The notes under the pieces are model-generated. The model saw nothing but the letters and a program-made list of their open reading frames with translations, was not told where the DNA came from and ran no database searches. This document shows positions 32,601 to 40,189 of a DNA stretch of 64,000 bases, in pieces. Each line of letters begins with the position of its first letter. The first letter of the stretch is position 1. Location of the stretch: positions 77,996,001-78,060,000 of the forward strand of contig OZ231126.1 in the NCBI GenBank assembly GCA_965153355.1, in the 5' to 3' direction. The stretch comes from Flaccisagitta enflata (taxonomy: Eukaryota > Chaetognatha > Sagittoidea > Aphragmophora). Position numbers and translations under genes: made by a program.

Positions 32601-34126
32601 ACCGTGACGAGGAAATTCTTAGACACATCCCAAACGACTCAAAACTACAACAAGATATACAAAACCTAAAGAAATTCGCAGCTCCAGGGGAAGATGGTCT
32701 AACAAACGAAGACCTAATGAACACCGGCCCCAACTTTAGATTCCATTTTATAAGGCTCCCTAGAGCATGCTTTATGAAGGGTTATTTTCCCAAATCCTTT
32801 AAAAACGCCACCGTTAAAATGCTAATGAAACCACAAAAGACAGCTGATCTCAGCAAAAACTACAGACCAATTAGTCTGACAAATTCGATGTCTAAACTTA
32901 TAGAAAAGTACATGACAAATGCGTTTGAACAAATTTTAGAAAAATACGGACCGAAGCTTCCTAGACAGTGTGGATTTGAACCGAATCGCTCAACAATGGA
33001 AGGAGTCGTCAAATTAGTGGCCGACATCAACACTGCCAATAAGCGCAACGGATGCGTCGTAGCAGCCTTCTTGGATTGTGCTCGCGCCTTCGACTGCGTG
33101 TGGCATGATGGCATTTGTGCCAAACTCAAATGCTACCATATTCCTCCAAAACTAACAAGAATAATCTCCAACTATCTTCGCGATCGCACTATGACCGTCA
33201 AAGAAGGAACAACTCTCAGTAGGGCTTTTCCCATAAGCGCAGGAGTTCCGCAGGGAGGAATAATAAGTCCCTCCTTATTTAAATTTTATCTCAGTGATAT
33301 TCCCATCAGCAGAGACAAGAGAGAGTCCGGCAGCGCCTACGCGGATGATACATGTTTTTGGGGATCAGCCTACAATGCCACTCAAGCGGCCTCAATTGTT
33401 CAGTTTGCCCTAAATGGCTTTGAATATTGGGCTAAGGCCTGGCGAGTATTGCCTGAGCCAAGCAAAAGCAACTGCATCATCTTCAGTCGAAACCCATCAA
33501 TCAGGAAGCAAACATTCTCTCTCACTCTTCTTGGTGAACAAATCCCAAGAAAAAAAGTTGCAACCCTTCTTGGAGTTGATCTCGACGAACATCTTACTTG
33601 GAAACACAATACAGAAAAGATGATAGGGAAGGCCATACCAACCATAAACTCAATCAAGAAATTAGTCCCAATCTTCGGAAAAACCTGTCCCTCGCTCGTT
33701 CATGAATGCTTCGACGCACTCTTTACCTCTATCTTCCAGTACTCGGCGCCCGCGTGGATCAACATGGCTGCAAAGCAGTGGGAAAAAATTGAAACACTTC
33801 AAAAAAAGGCAATCAGATCCCTATACCATCTTCCTCCAAAGATCAGCAACTCAATTCTATTCCATACAACAGGAGAAACCCCCATCAAAACCACCCTGAC
33901 CAGACAGGCCACTAAACGCATTCACAAGATACTTGATAACACCGCAGGCATCATGAGCTACCTCTGGGACTATAAGGATCTCTGTCATGTTGAGAAACAT
34001 CCCAGCCTTCTTGAATTTTTTATGGAACATCCTAACACCCCCTTCGGGAATCACCATATGTGTCCTGGCTGTTGTTTCAACATTCGTCATGCTTGCACTT
34101 TCCGTCCCCCAGATCTACAGAGTTAA
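29612..34126 (+). CDS. LINE ORF2: zinc knuckles, endonuclease, reverse transcriptase (1504 aa)
   Basis: Residues about 97-165 hold Cys/His knuckles (CGRCFSNEHISEDC, CRRCAEMGHHFKD, CVTCERAGKPSGH). About 350-420 is a charged helical stretch. An APE-type endonuclease follows at about 560-770: GNING, IIALQDVRL, VGNFNAPHEAFGS, SDHIPF. In the family the second and third motifs usually carry Q-E and G-D-F-N; here they read Q-D and G-N-F-N. The RT is complete: NYRPISLTNSMSKLIEK (about 1083), FLDCARAFDCVW, AGVPQGGIISPSLF, YADD (1243-1246), TLLGVDLDEHLTW. No RNase H. Upstream of the first ATG the frame is open and already reads gag-like, so ORF1 and ORF2 may be one fused polyprotein. Confidence 0.85.
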   Translation: MQNTEVNDPVASGSTIFKRVQTIVEGINPNHQIDKLRLLCKKDLWDDLIKPENQAKSLTRKFPIKMTMTTRTSAASLKDQDPVDIRGHKISFTALVIGDVCGRCFSNEHISEDCSLKDVDLPCRRCAEMGHHFKDPLTGATCNKPQKCVTCERAGKPSGHRVRTDQCPIYMQSRTGKIKTNITQAQESSTVRPLSSTPAPTAPISRSVRPLPLNNLAPSNTLFQANAWNSSFPALGSNVATNDLTNQSSTQVSNSQSQASMTSTGSTELLGIIHELSNTNKHILTLSASIESQQQIFLNALSNRPSGDMPRRQPSSEENAVTMETEDASSSSAPNDSRFDRLEQLIISMKEGQDDQIDRIIRRCDEQVEQRLDIFKTAFFKKLHQDQLNFNDDIKSYVSRHEVRREQKLKTMVNTSVKHYVAALGQQLGNDPCNTLSDLDRLSPTINANIEMELRDKHPKGKSSQDKNSSQAISLNESFQEIQNSLVSKSSYSSHVARDPAAQIQSAQRQRIETASVLVPTLNATWNHATSPTSSGPPAPPSTTSTSQRTAAGHEQRPPRILSGNINGSPNRLKLLRQELQLTHRQRSNSIIALQDVRLNRTSQISIPNHKFFIKNSNTLTGIPKTWKAETIDSDSPEEITILMEDDFNHKFILINVYHRPRKEIPDSLLEHLSNVTTEYKNLPIFIVGNFNAPHEAFGSRTTSRAGDKLSDWILDSGMKNIKCESPTYYSNSKAGAWNILDLIIVNDKAEKVIENVSQGRDLGSDHIPFLIDLKFKSKTGKFQVTKINRHNQRLDAENELSKLTPINDFPSTQEIDNYTEEISKILTNSKSTNTFVKNIRFKDGVELSERSEFLLKEMRKTSNRRKNNDSEDTRKKCNYLKKAFRASVKDDEAKDYVKRIKRCATNNDSRKKWTTINEVLDRQRKDKKPLTNLQKQDGTKTNSVKEILEVHANRLQSSCSPADEAWMNNDFKNQIEEEVRANENLFLPATSLLSEDRDEEILRHIPNDSKLQQDIQNLKKFAAPGEDGLTNEDLMNTGPNFRFHFIRLPRACFMKGYFPKSFKNATVKMLMKPQKTADLSKNYRPISLTNSMSKLIEKYMTNAFEQILEKYGPKLPRQCGFEPNRSTMEGVVKLVADINTANKRNGCVVAAFLDCARAFDCVWHDGICAKLKCYHIPPKLTRIISNYLRDRTMTVKEGTTLSRAFPISAGVPQGGIISPSLFKFYLSDIPISRDKRESGSAYADDTCFWGSAYNATQAASIVQFALNGFEYWAKAWRVLPEPSKSNCIIFSRNPSIRKQTFSLTLLGEQIPRKKVATLLGVDLDEHLTWKHNTEKMIGKAIPTINSIKKLVPIFGKTCPSLVHECFDALFTSIFQYSAPAWINMAAKQWEKIETLQKKAIRSLYHLPPKISNSILFHTTGETPIKTTLTRQATKRIHKILDNTAGIMSYLWDYKDLCHVEKHPSLLEFFMEHPNTPFGNHHMCPGCCFNIRHACTFRPPDLQS

Positions 34127-35582
34127 AGGGCCAAAGAACTGGATAAAGATCAAAACCAAAGTAGTAACAGAGCTATCATCATTGTACCTGTACAGATCTT
34201 TTAAGGAAGTACAACCTCCTCAAAATTCGCTTTTACTTAATCAACTTGCTTATTGTTTAAGTTCTTTGACTGTTAAACCTGGAACCTGTAAACCCCAGTA
34301 TCAAGAGAAAGGACTTCCCCCACTAATACCTGTTCCCCAACCTTCCTTCCATAACCAACAGATGGTCGAGGCTGACGACGACGACGTCTTCGTCCCAATA
34401 AATCACAATGGTAAAGAAGCAAAAGGGACGCAAACGAATGAGCCCGCCTACGAGGCGGATAACAACAACAACCCCCCATTAAAGATAGGAGAAGCCTTCT
34501 CTCTGGTCGATGTCGCCTCTCCTCCACATCTCATCCAGGAAGACAACAAAAACGAGCATGACGTTCAATCGACCGACGGTCAACAATCGGATGTCGATTC
34601 CGTGGCATCTTCCCACTATTCGATCAAAGAGGAACTAGACTTTGACCCGCCACTGGTCATCAAAGAGGAACCGCATCCCGTCTACATTGTCGTCAACGAG
34701 GCTAGCCTCATCATCAAACAGGAATTTCCCGAGGAAGAACACCACGGGCAACCTTCGACCTCATTCTCCAACCTCCAATCAACCAGGGCGAAGATAGAAG
34801 TCGGTTCCGAACCTCATCGCCAGCTCGTCAAAAGCGATGTCAACGTCGATCTCGCCTCGGCTACAGAAGTCGCTCCCGCCCTCGCCTACTCCGAACCTGT
34901 CTTCCATGGTAGAAGACGGTTCAAGAGTGAACCCGGATTCATCAACGAGGAACCGTTCGCTCATCCCATCATTGGCTCCTGGAAGATAGATGAGATCCCG
35001 AATCCTGAAGCCCTCAGAAAGGGACTCCAGGAAATCGCGGTTCACTTCATCAACAACGCAGCTAGAATCAACGTCGACGAATCGCCAGCCGAAATAACTC
35101 CAGATGACGTATACGGCGCCACCGTTGTCTTCCTTGACAAGATGATCGTTCCCGCCAAAACCCGCCTCTCGAAAATGGACTTCGAAGAGCAGCATCTTAA
35201 CGGCATCTTCCGCTCCGCTAAAGCTCTAGAGGACGGCAGTCTCGACACCCTCGACAAAGCTCTCACATTCATCAGGAACACTTTTAAGCAACTCGAGCTC
35301 GCCGTTGGCGATCGCGCGAATCCACACTATTGGCCATCCTTAAAAAGGGACACGAGCAACTTCATCAACTCCCTCGAAGAGATTCGCAACCAGGCTGATC
35401 TGAACCTGGCAAACAAACACGGGTATAAGATGGTCGAAGACCCTACTGAGTGCGCTGGGGGCCCCCCGAAGGCAGCTGCGGAAGCGTGCGGGATAAAATC
35501 GGAGAAGAAGGAGAAGAGCGGAGGAGATGGGCACGACGTGAAAGGGTGTTGCCGCGGTCGGGGTGGGAAGCGTAGCCGCTGA
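33987..35582 (+). CDS. Third ORF downstream of and overlapping the LINE RT ORF
   Basis: 531 codons in frame 3. The first ~46 overlap the end of ORF2 and are probably a shadow; a more credible start is ATG at 34362 (MVEADDDDVFVPINHN), leaving about 406 residues. It is acidic, with at least five SUMO-consensus-like sites (SIKEEL, VIKEEP, IIKQEF, AKIEV, FKSEP). A predicted helical region follows (NPEALRKGLQEIAVHFINNA, GATVVFLDKMIVPAKTRL, HYWPSLKRDTSNFINSLEE), then a basic Gly-rich tail (RGRGGKRSR). I recognise no family. GC-rich third positions like ORF2 suggest it belongs to the same element, but a captured host fragment is possible. Confidence 0.55.
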   Translation: MLRNIPAFLNFLWNILTPPSGITICVLAVVSTFVMLALSVPQIYRVKGPKNWIKIKTKVVTELSSLYLYRSFKEVQPPQNSLLLNQLAYCLSSLTVKPGTCKPQYQEKGLPPLIPVPQPSFHNQQMVEADDDDVFVPINHNGKEAKGTQTNEPAYEADNNNNPPLKIGEAFSLVDVASPPHLIQEDNKNEHDVQSTDGQQSDVDSVASSHYSIKEELDFDPPLVIKEEPHPVYIVVNEASLIIKQEFPEEEHHGQPSTSFSNLQSTRAKIEVGSEPHRQLVKSDVNVDLASATEVAPALAYSEPVFHGRRRFKSEPGFINEEPFAHPIIGSWKIDEIPNPEALRKGLQEIAVHFINNAARINVDESPAEITPDDVYGATVVFLDKMIVPAKTRLSKMDFEEQHLNGIFRSAKALEDGSLDTLDKALTFIRNTFKQLELAVGDRANPHYWPSLKRDTSNFINSLEEIRNQADLNLANKHGYKMVEDPTECAGGPPKAAAEACGIKSEKKEKSGGDGHDVKGCCRGRGGKRSR

Positions 35583-36636
35583 AGCTGGTGTCACCGAGGC
35601 GTCAACAGCGCCATTCGCCTTGGTCCTCGTCATATTGCCCAACGTTGCCGATCAGTTTGCTCACCCCCTGCTCAGTATGTTCACGCCCTCTAAAACACTA
35701 AAAAACTCTATCAAGACATCAAACTCAAGTTGAAGAATTTTTAGTTGAACGGATCTTTTGATGCTATTCCTGTGTGATTGATTGCCTATTCCTGTGTGAT
35801 TGATTGCCTATGATTTACCGGGGACAGATACTACCTGAACGGACATTAGGCTGCTCTCCATGTCATCATTCCTTTTTCATTCCTTTTTCATTCTACAAAA
35901 CACAAAGCTGTGATTATGTTCATTACGTAGAAGTTATGTTTATCGCGTAGTATTAGATCTACATTTGTGTTCCTACTTTTCGTTTTAAATCTTAACAAAG
36001 GAGAATTAGTTAGGTGACCCCACCTATCGGGCCTGACTGACATCTCAACCGAGGTGGCCTTAGGAATCTGTCCGTCTGTCTGTGGTATTGTCCAGCAGAG
36101 GGCACAAGTCCAGGACTCTACCTGATTTTTATTTGAAGGCCACTGAAGTAAGAGAGACTGACTCACTAGCGGTCTTGGACCACTAATTTTTACCCCTTTT
36201 AAGATGCCCGCTACGGAATCACCCCTGTACACTACCCGATTGTTACAATTTTAAAACAGGAGAATCCAAGCCCACATATGTATCGATGGCCTGTTCCTTG
36301 TGAGCGTATAATGGCTGATGCATTAAATGTTAAATTCCTGTCAATTCCTGTCTTGGTCTCTCTCTTGGTCTCTCTCTCTTGGTCTCTCTCCATAAGGCAC
36401 GAAGACCAATTTTTTTTTCTCAAACCCAACTCATCAGCTAAATATTGACTGGCATATTATTTTCTGCTTGGATTTATAAAGAAACAAAAAATATCTTTTG
36501 GGCCAGAGAGATTGTAGCAACTTTGACGCACTCCGAAAGATTTTACAATTTAATGAATTTAAAACTTTTTCATTTTACTTGGAGAATCTCTTACCTTTCT
36601 GTAAACTGTAATCAGGGCTATTAAACCTAATGCACT

Positions 36637-36640
<4 letters not shown>
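35583..36640. other. Probable LINE 3' region and remaining intron
   Basis: A 24-bp unit, GCCTATTCCTGTGTGATTGATT, is repeated about twice at 35770-35812. The stretch to about 36230 keeps a higher GC content and probably belongs to the LINE; its end may lie near TTTTACCCCTTTTAAGATGC (36188). From 36352 CTCTTGGT-type repeats begin. No gene recognised. Confidence 0.45.
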
Positions 36641-36768
<128 letters not shown>

Positions 36769-36880
36769 GTCATGAATAGGTGCTTTGTTCCTCCCCTTGT
36801 CCGTCTATCTGTCTGTCTGTCTATCTGTCTGTGAGTTTGTCTTTTTGACACTCCCTATATGTCAGTTTGTCTTCACTTAC

Positions 36881-37080
36881 CTTAAGATACATGTCATTGA
36901 GCCACCACTCATAAGCCCAATTGTCCGTCTCCTTCCGTCTCTCTTCCAATCTTCGTTGCAGTCTTTGTCCATGTTCCGTTCGGAATTCCGAAACATCTTC
37001 GGAAGTTTTCCGCCAGTCTTCCGCCGACAGAATCGACTTCAAATTGTCCAAATAAGAGTCGAGCGTCTCGTCGAGAGGAG

Positions 37081-37113
<33 letters not shown>

Positions 37114-37132
37114 ATGACACGTCCGTTTCCAT
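36881..37132 (-). CDS. Choline/carnitine O-acyltransferase family, first coding exon
   Basis: 84 codons, phase 0 end: METDVSSPPPLPPPLPLPPL, DETLDSYLDNLKSILSAEDW, then LQRRLEERRKETDNWAYEWW and LNDMYLK before GTAAGTG. The pattern LPxPPL..tLd.YL..l, then RLqxxLexRxxxxxNWxxEWWL is the N-terminal signature of ChAT, CrAT and CROT; WLNDMYL is most ChAT-like. The start is the first ATG after an in-frame TGA and has a good context (AACCATGG). No mitochondrial presequence is visible. The Pro-rich leader (PPPLPPPLPLPPL) is encoded by GGA/AGG-rich DNA and may vary in length. Confidence 0.85.
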
Positions 37133-37746
37133 GGTTATATCACGCGTGAGTTGAGAATGTAAGACAGGGTCCGGATTAAGCACCAATCCAATGACATTGT
37201 CTCAAATCATAAACAATTGAGTTTGTATCAATGATTTCATCATTTTAACAACATAATTTTCCCGTAAGTTTTTTTTTTTTTTTTGATGTTGTGAACCACT
37301 GAGATTCCTCTTGTAAAATCAAGAAAAGAAATCAAATCATGTTTAAGAGATAATGCACGCATAAATGACACAGTATATAAATTGCACGGGATCACATGAC
37401 AAGAATCAGCAGTCTCTTAATGATCAATAGAAATAGGAATAATTAGCAATATTGCTAAAGGTATCATCAACTTTTGAAAACAGAACAATATCTATGATTG
37501 AACAAGAAATGTTAAAATAGTTAAACGCCTTTTTTATAACTGTTGGACGATGATTGATATTGAAAACCACTTTAATAAGTAACATACTAAGTCTGAGAAG
37601 AAAAAAGGGGTATGGGACGACTCTATTTGACACCAGACTAAATATCAAATACTATCATCAGTCATGTTATTTATTTGTCGTTTTTTTTTCTTTTTTTATA
37701 ACATCAATTGTGCCGCCACCAACATCAAAACAGCACCTCGGGCTAA
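37133..37746. other. Upstream region of the acyltransferase start
   Basis: Presumed 5' flank/promoter on the minus strand. No TATA box or other element that I can support. Contains a T15-16 run near 37269. Confidence 0.4.
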
Positions 37747-37810
<64 letters not shown>

Positions 37811-37840
37811 AGGAGAGAAAGAGAGAAAGAGAGAGAGAAA
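37747..37840. repeat. (GAAA)n microsatellite
   Basis: A tetranucleotide array grading into GAGA. Confidence 0.95.
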
Positions 37841-37907
37841 CAATGAAAGAAAGGAAATACCGGGCATTCTCTAACTCATTCTCAACAGAAGTTTTTGTCT
37901 CCACAGC

Positions 37908-38521
37908 GGGCCTTAACTGGGTATGAGTAATAAAAAATCCCCAATGGTAGTGACTTGTATGAGTAGGTACAATTTATAGTGGAGAATTGATCTTAACCCT
38001 TAAAAAAAAATTTCCCTTGAAAATTTTTTGCAAAAATCGTTAAAAATTATCAATTTTTGCATGTATTTACATATAGATCTCAAGGATATATCAGTTTCAA
38101 AATTCTGACTTAAGATTCACATTCCTGGTGAAATTTCCAATCATTTGATAGGTCACACTGTATATTTCTATGAAAAAATAAGATTTTCATTTTTCATGCC
38201 ACCGTTACAAAGAAAGCAACGGTGGCCTAAGATATGAAAATCTTATTTTTTCATGAAAGTATATAGTGTGACCTATCAAATGATTGGAAATTTCACCAGG
38301 AATGTGAATCTTGAGTCAGAATTTTGAAACTGATATATCCTTAAGATCTATTTGCAAATATATACAAAAATTGATACTGATATTTTTTAACAATTTTTGC
38401 AAAAATTTTCAAGGGAAATTTTTTTTTAAGGGTTAAGATCAATTCTCCACTATAAATTGTACCTACTTATACAAGTCACTACCATTGGGGATTTTTTTTA
38501 ACTCATACCTAGTTAAGGCCC
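37908..38521. repeat. Near-perfect 614-bp palindrome (fold-back MITE)
   Basis: Arms of about 300 bp, ending GGGCCTTAACTGGGTATGAG at the left and CTCATACCTAGTTAAGGCCC at the right. The centre is GCCACCGTTAC...AGCAACGGTGGC near 38200-38232. It lies between the ACSS2-like 3' end and the acyltransferase 5' end. No ORF. No target duplication is obvious. Confidence 0.9.
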
Positions 38522-38595
38522 ACTCAATGTTTCAAATACCAACGATCAAAAGTCCAGTAAGAAACACAAACACATGCAAATTTTGCAAAAACATC

Positions 38596-38601
38596 TTTAT
38601 T
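38596..38601 (-). promoter_or_regulatory. AATAAA poly(A) signal overlapping the ACSS2-like stop codon
   Basis: TTTATT on plus reads AATAAA on minus and overlaps the TAA stop by two bases. If used, the 3' UTR is very short; the transcript could also end further left, inside the palindrome. Confidence 0.45.
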
Positions 38602-38689
38602 ATTCTAATCGTAATTTAAACAAAAGTTCGACCACTGATTCGTCCGCCAAAGTCGAGATGTCGCCCAAATCGCGATCATTCACCGTTAT
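38600..38689 (-). CDS. ACSS2: Acetyl-CoA synthetase, last exon
   Basis: 30 codons including TAA. The acceptor is TTTTTTTTCATGACAG, phase 0. It encodes TVNDRDLGDISTLADESVVE and a short tail. The xDLGDxSTLADxSVV pattern is the conserved C-terminus of ACSS2-type enzymes, so this gene ends normally. Confidence 0.85.
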   Translation of the reverse strand: MTVNDRDLGDISTLADESVVELLFKLRLE

Positions 38690-38824
38690 CTGTCATGAAA
38701 AAAAAAACAACATAAATCGAAATTGGCAAAATACATATGGATTGTTGGGAGGGTTGAGGTATATGTTAAGACCTTTGTGATATCCACAAAATCATGAGCA
38801 CATCTTTCTCAATTGTCTTGTCAC

Positions 38825-39009
38825 CTTCCTCAGCACTCTCCTCATGATCTTGCCACTTCTGGTTTTGGGCAGCTGCGGCGCGTGTTGCACAAAGTCCGGC
38901 TGCGCAAACGGACCAATTCTCGACCTGACGAGCGTTTTGAGCTTCTTCACCAACGCCTCGTCGAAGGCACGACCTTCCTTCAGAGTCACGAAAGCGTAGG
39001 CGCATTCGC
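38825..39009 (-). CDS. ACSS2: Acetyl-CoA synthetase, penultimate exon (catalytic lysine)
   Basis: Acceptor CTGTTGGCAG, donor AAG before GTGACA; phase 1 to 0. It encodes GECAYAFVTLKEGRAFDEAL and, later, LPKTRSGKIMRRVLRK. The lysine of SGK in this A10 motif forms the acetyl-adenylate and is the known regulatory acetylation site in the family. Acetate + ATP + CoA gives acetyl-CoA, in cytosol/nucleus for ACSS2. The match to ACSS2 is clearly better than to mitochondrial ACSS1 (RTRSGKVMRRLLRK type). Confidence 0.9.
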
Positions 39010-39105
39010 CTGCCAACAGAGGAGAGGAATGGGTAGAGCGGGAACATGTACTTATTATATAGAAGGATAGATGAAAGGAGCAAAAGCAACCAATCATCAT
39101 TAACA

Positions 39106-39109
39106 ACGC

Positions 39110-39198
<89 letters not shown>
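39106..39198. repeat. (CAA)n microsatellite in the last-but-one ACSS2-like intron
   Basis: A pure triplet array of about 93 bp lying seven bases from the splice donor of the 39205-39351 exon. Antisense translation gives a poly-Val run joining two exons, an artefact. Confidence 0.95.
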
Positions 39199-39199
<1 letters not shown>

Positions 39200-39204
39200 A
39201 TAAC

Positions 39205-39351
39205 CTTTAACAGGGTGCGGTTTTGCAACAACAGCTGCCTCAGCCACGTCCTCATGTTCTACTAAAACTGATTCCATTTCCGCAGTTGACATCAAATGGC
39301 CAGAACAGTTCATCATATCGTCAATGCGACCAGTGACCCAAAGATATCCAT
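39205..39351 (-). CDS. ACSS2: Acetyl-CoA synthetase exon (hinge region)
   Basis: Acceptor TTTACAG, donor AAAG before GTTATA; phase 1-1, 49 codons. It encodes (D)GYLWVTGRIDDMMNCSGH, then LMSTAEMESVLVEHEDVAEA. GRIDD is the hinge (A8) motif about which the C-terminal domain rotates between adenylation and thioester formation. Human ACSS2 has ITGRIDDMLNVSGH here; the Val-to-Cys change is mild. Confidence 0.9.
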
Positions 39352-39468
39352 CTGTAAAGAAGCAAATGATTCATTGTATCGTCAATGCGACCAGTGACCC
39401 AAAGATATCCATCTGAAAATAAACAAAACAATCATTGTACCATCAATCCAACCAGTAACTCATCAAAC
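39316..39468. repeat. 61-bp tandem triplication covering an ACSS2-like splice acceptor
   Basis: The unit starting TATCGTCAATGCGACCAGTG occurs at 39316 and 39377 (38 bp identical, including CCATCTG, the reversed CAG acceptor) and in decayed form at about 39438. The second copy retains a usable-looking acceptor (39413-39414). Confidence 0.85.
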
Positions 39469-39800
39469 AAGGCCGGATACCCGGCTATTCCAGTCACATG
39501 CGGGTGGGCAAGGACCGTATTTGAGGTCACTTGATCATTTGGGGCAGGAGCAGTGAGGCCGAAGACCGAAAAAACCAAAAAAAAGTAAAGTGTGTCGGGT
39601 CACGTAGTACGCGACTGAAAAAGTAGCAAGCAACTAACAAGGCCGGATGCGCGTCGCATAGGATTGGGTAGGGGCAACAATGAAGAGGCCAGGCTGGCAT
39701 TTTGGCAAAAATAAAGAAGTGAAAACGCGCTAACTAAACAAACATGACTGACCAACTGACAGACCAAAACGTTGCGTATGGAGTCGCATGTCTGCATCTC
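39469..39800. mobile_element. Two hairpin-family elements in the ACSS2-like intron
   Basis: 39469-39620: GGCCGGATACCCGGCTATTC, CATGCGGGTGGGCAAGG, ending GTAGTACGCGACTGAAAAAG. 39640-39800: GGCCGGATGCGCGTCGCATA, ending ACCAAAACGTTGCGTATGGAG. Both are decayed. Confidence 0.55.
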
Positions 39801-39856
39801 AAAATTGGATTGAACTCTCCACATTCAATACAAGAGACAGACTTGGAAAGGCAAAC

Positions 39857-39944
39857 CTTGATCTCTTCTGGCTCCATCTCCAGTGCAGTAATATCCCGGA
39901 AATTTCTTGAAATAAGTTGTTTCGAGTATCAAAATTGTGACGGA
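39857..39944 (-). CDS. ACSS2: Acetyl-CoA synthetase exon (GYY-TGDG region), 5' border uncertain
   Basis: Encodes ETTYFKKFPGYYCTGDGARRDQ and ends with G before GTTTGC, which joins in phase to GAT-GGA-TAT of the next exon, matching the family sequence (TYFKKFPGYYVTGDGxxRDxDGYYW). TGDG is the adenylate-binding A7 motif. Upstream of ETTYF the family sequence (usually HERF) is not recognisable: the likely acceptor CAG (39945-39947) lies in hairpin-family repeat sequence. The repeat may have altered the exon start. Earlier exons, expected to the right, were not found within the window. Confidence 0.8.
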
Positions 39945-40189
39945 CTGACCAACCGACGGGTCGTCTGACCAACCGATTCAGCAACATGTATATGGAGTCG
40001 TGTTTCCGCGACACTGAATACAATTTCTCCCTGCTCCTTCATTTTCTGACAGCCGGTATCGGCTTTAACTGCGATATTCGATGGTCAATGCACCCAAATG
40101 GTTTTCCTTTATATATGATGATAACACAGTTTACAAACAATCATCACATATTAATGATGCCGCTGAAGTGTTATGTTTTTGTTCCCATC

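Larger units (their letters stand above)
28100..36230 (+). mobile_element. Jockey-superfamily-like LINE, near full length
   Basis: The sequence from about 28.1 to about 36.2 kb is more GC-rich and coding-dense than its surroundings. It holds an ORF1/gag region, zinc knuckles, AP-type endonuclease, reverse transcriptase and a trailing ORF, in that order. The 5' end may begin near the palindrome-rich GC segment (ACCCCCGGGGGT at 28126-28137). The 3' end is uncertain; I saw no poly(A) tail or clear target duplication. Confidence 0.75.

Noticed and set aside
33987-34126. N-terminal membrane helix of the LINE third ORF
   Set aside because: This part overlaps the RT ORF C-terminus in another frame; its hydrophobicity is probably incidental, so I do not call the third ORF a membrane protein.
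38792-39316. Single 174-residue ORF joining two acetyl-CoA synthetase segments through a poly-Val run
   Set aside because: The poly-Val run is an intronic (CAA)n microsatellite read antisense; good GT-AG sites on both sides remove it.
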